Assembly (NCBI GenBank): GCA_020629315.1
Contig: JAHDDO010000001.1
Location: 1-46,629, forward strand
Direction: 5' to 3'
Length of the DNA stretch: 46,629 nt
Origin: Saprospiraceae bacterium
GTDB taxonomy: Bacteria; Bacteroidota; Bacteroidia; Chitinophagales; Saprospiraceae
Part shown: positions 36,243-42,940 of the stretch, one piece after another
How positions within the stretch are numbered: position 1 is the first letter of the stretch
Layout of the letters: the number at the start of each line of letters is the position of its first letter
The notes under the pieces: generated by a model
What the model was told of the DNA's origin: nothing
Databases searched by the model: none
The model's input: the letters and a program-made list of their open reading frames with translations, nothing else
Translations under genes and position numbers: made by a program

Positions 36243-37592
36243 ATGGCAAAAAAAAGAAGATCTTGGAAATGGATAATTATCATAGCTGCCGTAGTACTAT
36301 TGGCTGCTTTGGCCGCCTTTATGTTTAGAGGCGAAGATGATAGAATTGAAGTCATTATTGAAGAGGTTGAGCAACGAGACATTTATGAGACAGTACGAGC
36401 TACAGGACGGATATTCCCCGAAGCTGAAGTTAAAATTAGCTCTGATGTCTCTGGAGAAATTGTAGACTTATTTGTTCGAGAAGGCGATTCTGTAAGAGCC
36501 GGCCAAGTATTAATAAATATAAATCCAGATGCCTATGCATCTAGTGTGGAAAGAGGGCAAGCGGCGTTAAACAGCGCCAAATCTCAGTACGCTATGTCTC
36601 AATCGCAAATCGAAGGAAGTAAAGCGCAAATCGAGCAAATCAAGGCACAACTCAGTTTAGCACAAAAGAATCACGATAGAAATAATACATTGTATACCGA
36701 TGGCGTAATCTCAAGAGTAGAATTTGACCAAACCGAATCAGCCCTTGAAACCGCAAAAGCGAATTTATTGGCCGCAGAAAGTAATTTACAATCAGCACAA
36801 CAAGGGGCTCAAGGATCCAGCTTTAACGTGCAAAGTGCAGAAGCGACATTGAAAGAACTACGAACGTCATTGTCTCGAACAACCATTAAAGCACCCGTCG
36901 ATGGTGTTATTTCTAAATTATCTGTTCGCAAAGGCGAACGTGTGGTGGGGACTATGCAAATGGCAGGTACTGAAATAATGCGGATAGCCAACTTAGATGC
37001 TATCCAGGTCAAAGTCGATGTGAGCGAAAATGATATACTTTCGGTAAGCCTTTCTGATACCGTGGATATAGAGGTAGATGCGTATTTAGATGAGACATTC
37101 AAAGGACAAGTGAGCCATATATCAAATAGTGCATCTAATATTCAAGGGAGTATGTTGAGTAATAGCACTGGTCAGGTCACTAATTTTGAAGTAGAGGTGC
37201 GGATGGACCCAAGGTCTTATCAGCATTTAAGTGGAAAAAGCGATAGGCATCCATTCAGACCTGGCATGTCGGCTTCTGTCGATATATATACGGATGTGGC
37301 TGCTGATGTTGTTAGTCTGCCTATAGGGGCAGTGGGTGCACGACTCCAGGATAAAAACGATCCAAAGAGCAAATATGATGAAGTTGTTTTCTTAATGAAA
37401 GGAGATACCGTTATACAGCAAAAAATAAAAACCGGAATACAAGACGATGAATACATTCATATAGTGGATGGACTGGCCGTCGGGCAAGAAGTCGTCACTG
37501 GTCCCTATTCTGCTGTGTCGGACAAATTGAATTCAGGTATAGCGGTTCGGAAAAAAGAAGAAAATAGTGATGAGCGAGGCAACAGCAACTAA
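36243..37592 (+). CDS. Efflux periplasmic adaptor (HlyD/MacA-like membrane fusion protein)
   Basis: 449 residues. It has an N-terminal inner-membrane anchor (~9-27, WIIIIAAVVLLAALAAF). The first half-lipoyl domain contains ISSDVSGEIVDLFVREGDSV, and an alpha-hairpin coiled coil spans ~95-210 (many Q/S/A heptads). The second half-lipoyl is TTIKAPVDGVISKLSVRKGE. Beta-barrel and membrane-proximal domains follow to the end (DGLAVGQEVVTGPYSAVSDKL). It links an inner-membrane pump to TolC. The pump itself (usually MacB-type ATPase and permease directly downstream) is absent here, so the pair must work with a pump encoded elsewhere. Its 3' end overlaps the DUF2064 gene by 23 bases. Confidence 0.92.
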   Translation: MAKKRRSWKWIIIIAAVVLLAALAAFMFRGEDDRIEVIIEEVEQRDIYETVRATGRIFPEAEVKISSDVSGEIVDLFVREGDSVRAGQVLININPDAYASSVERGQAALNSAKSQYAMSQSQIEGSKAQIEQIKAQLSLAQKNHDRNNTLYTDGVISRVEFDQTESALETAKANLLAAESNLQSAQQGAQGSSFNVQSAEATLKELRTSLSRTTIKAPVDGVISKLSVRKGERVVGTMQMAGTEIMRIANLDAIQVKVDVSENDILSVSLSDTVDIEVDAYLDETFKGQVSHISNSASNIQGSMLSNSTGQVTNFEVEVRMDPRSYQHLSGKSDRHPFRPGMSASVDIYTDVAADVVSLPIGAVGARLQDKNDPKSKYDEVVFLMKGDTVIQQKIKTGIQDDEYIHIVDGLAVGQEVVTGPYSAVSDKLNSGIAVRKKEENSDERGNSN

Positions 37593-38184
37593 TACCACAC
37601 TCATCATTTTTGCCAAAAATCCAATTAAGGGTAGAGTTAAAACACGATTGGCAAAGACTACAGGGCCTGAAAAGGCGCTTCAGATTTATAAGGAACTATT
37701 GGCGATTTGTAAGGGGTATACCCAATCTCTTCCCTTTCGAAAGGTCCTGTATCATGACTTATATTCTTATAATTATGGCTATTGGCCTAAAGAGCAATTT
37801 ATTCAACGCATTCAGAAGGGTGCTAATTTGGGAGATCGGATGGCCATTGCTTTTAAGGAACAGTTTGAATACGCAAAACAGGTCCTGATAATTGGAGCTG
37901 ATTGTCCATACTTAGGGTCTACTATCCTTCAAGAAGCCGCCGATAAACTAAAAACAAACGATTTGGTCATAGGACCTTCATTGGATGGTGGCTATTATTT
38001 AATGGGTATGCGTCATTTCGAACCAAGCTTGTTTCAAAATATTAATTGGAGCACGGAAACCGTTTTGACGGCCACTATCGAAAAAGCCAAGCAGTTGTCC
38101 TTGCGTATACATTTACTCCCTACCCTTTCAGATATTGATCATTATGAAGATTGGGAGGCTTTCCTTTCTTCAAAAGAAGTATAG
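37570..38184 (+). CDS. DUF2064 / TIGR04282-type glycosyltransferase
   Basis: A 204-residue GT-A-fold protein. N-terminal nucleotide-sugar loop LIIFAKNPIKGRVKTRLAK, then VLIIGADCPYL with the likely metal-binding Asp, and DLVIGPSLDGGYYLMGM. These are the hallmarks of the TIGR04282 family, named for arsenosugar biosynthesis but found far more widely. I start it at ATG 37570 rather than the GTG one codon earlier. It overlaps the adaptor gene by 23 bases and is followed by the GNAT gene after two bases, so the four genes from tolC are probably one transcript. The acceptor is unknown; no arsenic genes are nearby. Confidence 0.85.
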   Translation: MSEATATNTTLIIFAKNPIKGRVKTRLAKTTGPEKALQIYKELLAICKGYTQSLPFRKVLYHDLYSYNYGYWPKEQFIQRIQKGANLGDRMAIAFKEQFEYAKQVLIIGADCPYLGSTILQEAADKLKTNDLVIGPSLDGGYYLMGMRHFEPSLFQNINWSTETVLTATIEKAKQLSLRIHLLPTLSDIDHYEDWEAFLSSKEV

Positions 38185-38186
38185 TA

Positions 38187-38735
38187 ATGGTCCAGTTAAC
38201 TGTGGCATCCACCATCGCTCATTTAAAAGGCATTCTAGCTTTACAAAAGGAAAATTTACCCGAGGCCTTAGCCACCGAAGAAGCTAAGATCGAGGGATTT
38301 GTAACGGTTGATCACAGCTTAGAAGATCTAAAAAAGATAAGCGGCACTTGGCAGCATATCATTGGCTTAGATGAAGAAAAAGTAATTTCGTATGCCTTAG
38401 TAATGGTAGCAGAATCTAAAGATGACATTCCTATTCTTGCGCCTTTCTTTCCCATCATAGATGACGGTATAAAGCGATTTTATAATAATGACAGCTATAT
38501 TATCATGGGTCAAATATGTGTGGATAAGGCCTATAGGAAACAAGGTCTCTTTGCAGCAATGTATACGCGTCTTATGAGCCAAGTAAACGGAAGTTTTGAT
38601 CAGTTAATTACGATAGTGGCCACAAAGAATATCCGGTCCATGAATGCTCACAAGCATGTTGGATTCCAGGAGATGCGTATTTCAGAAAAATATCAAAATG
38701 AAGATTGGCGGATCATTATATATCCCTTATCATAA
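38187..38735 (+). CDS. GNAT family N-acetyltransferase
   Basis: 182 residues from the ATG at 38187, two bases after the previous stop; an earlier in-frame start at 38151 would overlap that gene. The GNAT acetyl-CoA loop is seen at IMGQICVDKAYRKQGLFAAMY (V-x4-R-x-Q/G-x-G/A pattern). It is followed by IVATKNIRSMNAHKHVGF, the usual strand and N-x-R-x-x-x-x-x-x-x-x-G-F end. The substrate cannot be predicted. It ends exactly at a bidirectional terminator. Confidence 0.88.
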   Translation: MVQLTVASTIAHLKGILALQKENLPEALATEEAKIEGFVTVDHSLEDLKKISGTWQHIIGLDEEKVISYALVMVAESKDDIPILAPFFPIIDDGIKRFYNNDSYIIMGQICVDKAYRKQGLFAAMYTRLMSQVNGSFDQLITIVATKNIRSMNAHKHVGFQEMRISEKYQNEDWRIIIYPLS

Positions 38736-38768
38736 AAAAAGCCGCACACATTCAGTGTACGGCTTTCG
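38734..38768. terminator. Bidirectional terminator
   Basis: GCCG (38741-38744) pairs with CGGC (38760-38763), and ACAC (38746-38749) with GTGT (38755-38758), with one internal mismatch. Seven A flank the left side and three T the right. It serves the convergent GNAT and aquaporin genes; the plus-strand T tract is short, so it is stronger for the minus strand. Confidence 0.72.
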
Positions 38769-38794
38769 TATAATGTGTGTTATTCGTATATCAA

Positions 38795-39430
38795 TTAATC
38801 GCCACTGTATACAGCTTTGAAGGCAATAGCGGCCAAAACACCACCTACTATATCAGCCACAAGTGCTGTTATTGCAGTTCCCCAAGAAGCCAAACCATTA
38901 AAGGCAGCACCAATAGCAATGGCAGGGTTAAAACAACCTCCTGTTCCAAATCCGCCTAATGCATAAGCCATCACTACTACAGTAAAACCAATAGCTAGAC
39001 CATAGTACGAATTTCCAGATGTGCTTTTAGTAGTTGCCGTTTGTAGTACTACCCACACCAGTGCGAAGGTTCCTAATACTTCAGCTGTAATACCTGCAGC
39101 CATGTTCGGTATAGCATCACCTCCACCGAGTAAGGTACCTGAATCTAAAAGACTAGCACCCACTACAGCAGCAGCTATAGCGCCTAGAATCTGAGATAAT
39201 ATATAACCGGGTGCATCTGCAGCTGAGGCTGCACCTCTCATGATAGCAGCGATAGTTACCGCTGGGTTATAGTGGCCACCCGAAATGTGTCCCCCGGCAT
39301 ATACCATGATCATTAATGCGGATCCAATGGCCAAAGGAGCAAACATACCTACGTTGGCGCTATTTACTACGCAAACAATCGTGAGTACAAAAAAGAATGT
39401 TCCAATGAACTCAACAATGTACTTTTTCAT
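38795..39430 (-). CDS. MIP-family channel (aquaporin-like) with an altered selectivity filter
   Basis: A 211-residue six-helix channel with the two-fold MIP repeat. First NPA box at 55-57 (GGHYNPAVT), second at 168-170 (GGCFNPAIAIG). Both NPA boxes are intact, but the residue after the second one is Ile171, where nearly all aquaporins and glycerol facilitators carry the filter Arg (NPAR). By alignment to E. coli AqpZ the other filter positions also differ: Tyr156 for the His, and Gly165 for the Thr. It is therefore a member with a wider or less polar pore, perhaps for small neutral solutes or gases rather than water alone. It is monocistronic with its own ~147-base upstream spacer. Confidence 0.9.
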   Translation of the reverse strand: MKKYIVEFIGTFFFVLTIVCVVNSANVGMFAPLAIGSALMIMVYAGGHISGGHYNPAVTIAAIMRGAASAADAPGYILSQILGAIAAAVVGASLLDSGTLLGGGDAIPNMAAGITAEVLGTFALVWVVLQTATTKSTSGNSYYGLAIGFTVVVMAYALGGFGTGGCFNPAIAIGAAFNGLASWGTAITALVADIVGGVLAAIAFKAVYSGD

Positions 39431-39577
39431 TTTCTATGAATTTTGGTTTAACGAATTTGTTGTGAGTACAAGACGGGAGGATAAACCTCAAGATCGGACA
39501 TATTCAGTCATTAAATATATCTATTTATTGAATATAAAGAATGAAATTTGGCGAAATTATCTGTATACCAAATGATT

Positions 39578-40597
39578 TTAACCTTTATTTTCGATGTAGG
39601 CTCTTAGGTCCAGCAACTGTTGGTGACTCATTTTTTCCAAAGGATAATGCGGCATATAAGACTTACGACCCGAAACGGAATGCACACCATATCTAACAAC
39701 CTGATAGATAGAAAGATCATTATACTTTTCTACTTTTCTAGTCAGGTATTTCATGCTCATGGCTGTTGTGTCTAAATGGAAGTAAGAGTATCTACCATTC
39801 TCATGGCAATGCAGACAACTTTGCTTGTACACTAATTCACCGTTATCCATATCGGCTGATTTGCCATACATTTCTCTATCGATGTTAGGATCGGAGAAAT
39901 GGGCTGGAGAGCCAGCCATATATTTACTTTTAATGAGTGTTGCCATTTCGGCACTTTGCTCTTCATTATCTAAAGCTGTATTCAACGAGCCTAATTCTGA
40001 AGCGTTGAGGTTTAGATCTGCGATTTTTAAATCGATGGTCCAGAGGTAAGCTAAAAGGGATTCTATTTCCCAATCTTCCAATTCTCTACCTTGGGCGCAT
40101 TCCACGGCACAAAGTTGGATAGCATTTCTAATATTTTCTCTCGCTTCAAAAACCAAGTCGCCGTACTTTTTCTCATAATCATCATTATAAAAAGTACGGC
40201 GACTGACTGCGCCATACATAGTCGTTCCTTGTAAAAATGGAAGTCCTTTTGATGATGTATATGATAACCTTGCTTCTGGATCTGACACGCTTAGATCTGG
40301 ATCCTCCTTTTCAATGTTGTGGCAACTTGTGCACACAAAATGTTTGCTCTGCTTCCTTCGTGTGTTTCCTTTATCCGACGTTATAAAACCCGTATGAAAC
40401 AAGTCATAGCCTTTCTGTGCTGATACACCCGGTATAGAGCTATCCAATTCCCAACAAGGTTCTTCACCCAATGCTTCTAATACTTTAGAAACGCTAACTT
40501 TTTCCCAATCTCTCTCTACTTCTTCTTTATGCTTATTTTCGAACATACTAGGTATGATAAGCAATAGCACCGGTACCAATAGCACTGAAAATCTCAT
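39578..40597 (-). CDS. Di-heme c-type cytochrome
   Basis: A 339-residue exported cytochrome. A signal or anchor helix (~4-19, SVLLVPVLLLIIPSMF) is followed by two CxxCH heme sites, CTSCH (89-93) and CLHCH (261-265). A SYMPHYP motif near residue 315 can supply the distal Met of the second heme. Two cytochrome c domains (~60-190 and ~245-335) are likely. Its ATG overlaps the stop of the DUF5777 gene by four bases (ATGA type), so the two are translationally coupled. The electron partners are unknown. Confidence 0.9.
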   Translation of the reverse strand: MRFSVLLVPVLLLIIPSMFENKHKEEVERDWEKVSVSKVLEALGEEPCWELDSSIPGVSAQKGYDLFHTGFITSDKGNTRRKQSKHFVCTSCHNIEKEDPDLSVSDPEARLSYTSSKGLPFLQGTTMYGAVSRRTFYNDDYEKKYGDLVFEARENIRNAIQLCAVECAQGRELEDWEIESLLAYLWTIDLKIADLNLNASELGSLNTALDNEEQSAEMATLIKSKYMAGSPAHFSDPNIDREMYGKSADMDNGELVYKQSCLHCHENGRYSYFHLDTTAMSMKYLTRKVEKYNDLSIYQVVRYGVHSVSGRKSYMPHYPLEKMSHQQLLDLRAYIENKG

Positions 40598-41460
40598 ATC
40601 TTAAATTGTCTTGCAATCGTAAATCCTAATCTATATTCTCCGTCACCCCAATTAGCTGTATTATAAGGAATGTAATCCGTTTCGAATAAGCCTCTCGCGT
40701 TTGTCATATTAATTTGAAAAACATGGCCTCCACCTGTCTCCCATTCTAAACCAAATCCCATAGATGGAAAATAATCAGTCTCTAAGCTTCTAACCGAATT
40801 GAATGTAAAGTTGCTATCGTAGATAATACCTAGACTTTTTGTCAACTGCAATCGCAAAGCGACTCCAGCACTTACCAAATCATTTACATCCGAAGAAGGT
40901 ACTAAATTACGGTAGGTCCATCCACCATGAGCCTGCAGAGAAAATCGATTAGAGAACTTTCTAGATAGTAGAAAAGACACGTTGTATGAGACTCGATGAG
41001 CAAACTTTTGGAAAGCATGTAGGACTCCTTCTGATTCACTTTTAGGCATCGTGGATACTGAAGCCATACCCATTACTGAAAGGCCAAAACCGTTCTTTCC
41101 TTTAGATTGTTGCATGATTCGGTACTTCGCTAAGCCAATAACATTCTGCTTTAAGGGTCCCGCCCCTTTGGCCCGATGTAAGCCCACCATCATATTGTCC
41201 GACATACCATACTCAGCACCAATAGAAATGTCTGAAGCATTTTCCAAACCATAGAATGTGGGCCATCCTCCTAATTCTCCAGCAAAGTCTCCAAATCGGT
41301 GACCGATACGTATATCCATGTGGCCTTTGCGCAAGGTCTCCACTGAATGTGTGTTAATTACGCGCGTATCCTTAAATGTTTGGAATACTTTCTCTTGTGC
41401 AGATAGTAGATGCACCATCAGAAAAGAAAGTGTGAAAAGTAAAAATGTGTGAAGTTTCAT
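40594..41460 (-). CDS. DUF5777 family outer-membrane beta-barrel protein
   Basis: 288 residues from the ATG at 41460, which opens a signal peptide (MKLHTFLLFTLSFLMVHLLSAQ); an upstream start at 41505 would overlap the previous gene. The body reads as alternating beta strands. It carries the DUF5777 opening (VFQTFKDTRVINTHSVETLRKGHMD, GHRFGDFAG). It lies between a heme-protein lipoprotein and a di-heme cytochrome, with a 4-base overlap to the latter. A porin-like partner for extracytoplasmic redox proteins is a reasonable guess, not established. Confidence 0.85.
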   Translation of the reverse strand: MKLHTFLLFTLSFLMVHLLSAQEKVFQTFKDTRVINTHSVETLRKGHMDIRIGHRFGDFAGELGGWPTFYGLENASDISIGAEYGMSDNMMVGLHRAKGAGPLKQNVIGLAKYRIMQQSKGKNGFGLSVMGMASVSTMPKSESEGVLHAFQKFAHRVSYNVSFLLSRKFSNRFSLQAHGGWTYRNLVPSSDVNDLVSAGVALRLQLTKSLGIIYDSNFTFNSVRSLETDYFPSMGFGLEWETGGGHVFQINMTNARGLFETDYIPYNTANWGDGEYRLGFTIARQFKI

Positions 41461-41471
41461 TATCGTTTTTT

Positions 41472-41852
41472 CTAATTCTGTGGATATCCAGCTTCTATCC
41501 AACACTTAAGTTCATTTTGCTCCTCTTCAGTCAATTGTAATTCATCTGGTTGATAATTCGGAGGCATACCTTCTGTAGTTAACACCCAATCTTTAAACCC
41601 ATTAGGATCGTCATGCAAATGAGGCTCCAAAATAGAAAAATTACCGTAATCTCCCCTACCTGCAGCATTGTGGCATCCAGACCCTTGGGTACAGGTGCGT
41701 ACTATAATCTCTCGGGCACTAGATTCGTAGGTATAACTTACCCCCTCTATGCATTCACCAGGAACAACTTCTGGTAATTTATCCCGGGTACAAGTAGCAA
41801 ATAGCAGGATGAATGAAATTGAAAGAAATGACAGGAATAGCAAATTTTTCAT
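41472..41852 (-). CDS. Cytochrome c-like lipoprotein
   Basis: 126 residues from the ATG at 41852. The lipoprotein signal has Cys21 (LFATC). The presumed heme site is C54...C60-H61 (TCTQGSGCH), i.e. CX5CH rather than CxxCH. Such expanded sites occur in small Bacteroidota cytochrome-like lipoproteins (often GCHN). The downstream Met of TTEGMPPNY could be the distal ligand. First gene of a three-gene operon (11 bases to the DUF5777 start). A cluster of ATACTGTA half-sites lies just upstream. Confidence 0.82.
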   Translation of the reverse strand: MKNLLFLSFLSISFILLFATCTRDKLPEVVPGECIEGVSYTYESSAREIIVRTCTQGSGCHNAAGRGDYGNFSILEPHLHDDPNGFKDWVLTTEGMPPNYQPDELQLTEEEQNELKCWIEAGYPQN

Positions 41853-41877
41853 AGCCGTCTTTTGAACTAAAGGGTAC

Positions 41878-41921
41878 AAAATACTGTATACTGGTTTTAA
41901 GATACTGTACTTTAGTATTTT
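41878..41921. promoter_or_regulatory. Candidate operator with three half-sites
   Basis: AAAATACTGTA (41878-41888) and AAGATACTGTA (41899-41909) are direct repeats exactly 21 bases apart, two helical turns. TTTAGTATTTT (41911-41921) is an inverted copy of the second one base away, forming an 11-1-11 partial palindrome. It lies between the divergent cytochrome operon and bacilliredoxin gene. The 11-1-11 form recalls NsrR/Rrf2-type operators, but the regulator is unknown. Confidence 0.5.
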
Positions 41922-41959
41922 TATTTAATAAATATAAACATATAAAAAAATAATCATAT

Positions 41960-42373
41960 ATGTATCCAATTGAATTAGTAAAACCAATGGAAAAAGACCT
42001 GACGGATTTTGGCTTTCAACCGATTTCTAGTCCAGAGGATGTAGATACACTTTTATCTGATGATAATGGGACTGTTTTGGTTGTAGTTAACTCTGTTTGT
42101 GGTTGTGCTGCCGCGAATGCCAGACCTGCTGCTAAAATGGCTATGCAAAACGAAAAGACACCTGCAAAAGCGGTCACTGTATTTGCTGGTGTAGATAAAG
42201 CAGCCACAGATAAAGCTAGAGAATATATGCTACCTTTTCCTCCTTCTTCGCCTTCCATGGCATTATTTAAAGATGGAAAATTAGTGCATATGATTGAGCG
42301 GCATCACATTGAAGGCCGATCCGCACAAATGATCGCAGAAAACTTGGTGGAAGCATTTAATGTCCACTGTTAA
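41960..42373 (+). CDS. Bacilliredoxin, BrxA/BrxB (YphP/YqiW) family
   Basis: A 137-residue thioredoxin-like protein with the family's C-G-C active site (VNSVCGCAAANARP; C47, C49). It should remove low-molecular-weight thiols from protein cysteines. The thioredoxin-fold sequence follows (ITVFAGVDK-like strand, PFPPSSPSMALFKDGKLVHMIERHHIEGR). Bacillithiol is made by several Bacteroidota, so the role fits. It is monocistronic with a strong terminator. It shares its upstream region with the cytochrome operon, suggesting redox-responsive control. Confidence 0.92.
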   Translation: MYPIELVKPMEKDLTDFGFQPISSPEDVDTLLSDDNGTVLVVVNSVCGCAAANARPAAKMAMQNEKTPAKAVTVFAGVDKAATDKAREYMLPFPPSSPSMALFKDGKLVHMIERHHIEGRSAQMIAENLVEAFNVHC

Positions 42374-42375
42374 AT

Positions 42376-42412
42376 AAAGAAGGCCTGGCATATCACCAGG
42401 CCTTCTTTTTTT
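42376..42412. terminator. Bidirectional terminator after bacilliredoxin
   Basis: AAGAAGGCCTGG pairs with CCAGGCCTTCTT around a seven-base loop, followed by a T run on the plus strand. It also lies 12 bases past the end of the convergent GlsB-type gene, so it can serve both. Confidence 0.9.
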
Positions 42413-42424
42413 CAATACCCTTCG

Positions 42425-42688
42425 TTAAGACTTTTTGATCAAGCCTGCCACGAATAGTAGAACTACTGCCCCGCCGACAGCTGTCAAAATACTTGCTACA
42501 TTAAATCCTCCAGTTTGAGCAGCTCCAATTCCTAACACTCCCGCTAACCATCCACCAAGGAAACTACCCAAAATGCCCACAATAATATTCCCAACGATGC
42601 CAAACCCTCTGCCTTTCATGATTTGTCCAGCGATAAATCCAGCTACAGCTCCTAGAGCTAACCAAATAAGAATACTTGTAATGTCCAT
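42425..42688 (-). CDS. GlsB/YeaQ/YmgE family membrane protein
   Basis: An 87-residue, Gly-rich protein with three hydrophobic helices. Family motifs are LALGAVAGFIAGQIMKGRGFG and GNIIVGILGSFLGGWL. The family is associated with general stress in other bacteria, but its biochemical role is unknown. It is monocistronic. Confidence 0.92.
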   Translation of the reverse strand: MDITSILIWLALGAVAGFIAGQIMKGRGFGIVGNIIVGILGSFLGGWLAGVLGIGAAQTGGFNVASILTAVGGAVVLLFVAGLIKKS

Positions 42689-42883
42689 TTTGAATTGTTT
42701 TGATTACTAAAAATTAAATGTATTGATCGAAGCCTTATTAGCCAAACATCATTACGCAAGACTAGCATTCAGCCATACATTATACACACATAGCAATTTA
42801 ACGGGCAATTTAGTTCCGTGCTAACTCATTTTAATAATAGGAACTATTTTTACTTGGATCATTTCTTACCGATCTGTTTAGAG
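42689..42883. other. AT-rich spacer, nothing recognised
   Basis: The 195 bases upstream of the GlsB-type gene should contain its promoter on the minus strand. I could not assign a clear -7/-33 pair or a sigma-54 site. One GG-GC pair near 42806 has a spacing of nine, not ten, and was discarded. Confidence 0.4.
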
Positions 42884-42929
42884 AAAAAAAAAAAAAAAAA
42901 ACAGGCTCCCATAATGGAAGCCCGTTTCT
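42884..42929 (-). terminator. Terminator with an 18-base T tract
   Basis: On the minus strand the stem AAACGGGCTTCC...GGGAGCCTGTTT (two mismatches, short loop) is followed by 18 uninterrupted T (18 A at 42884-42901 on the plus strand). It ends the giant SdrD-repeat gene. Confidence 0.85.
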
Positions 42930-42940
42930 AATATGCGGAT

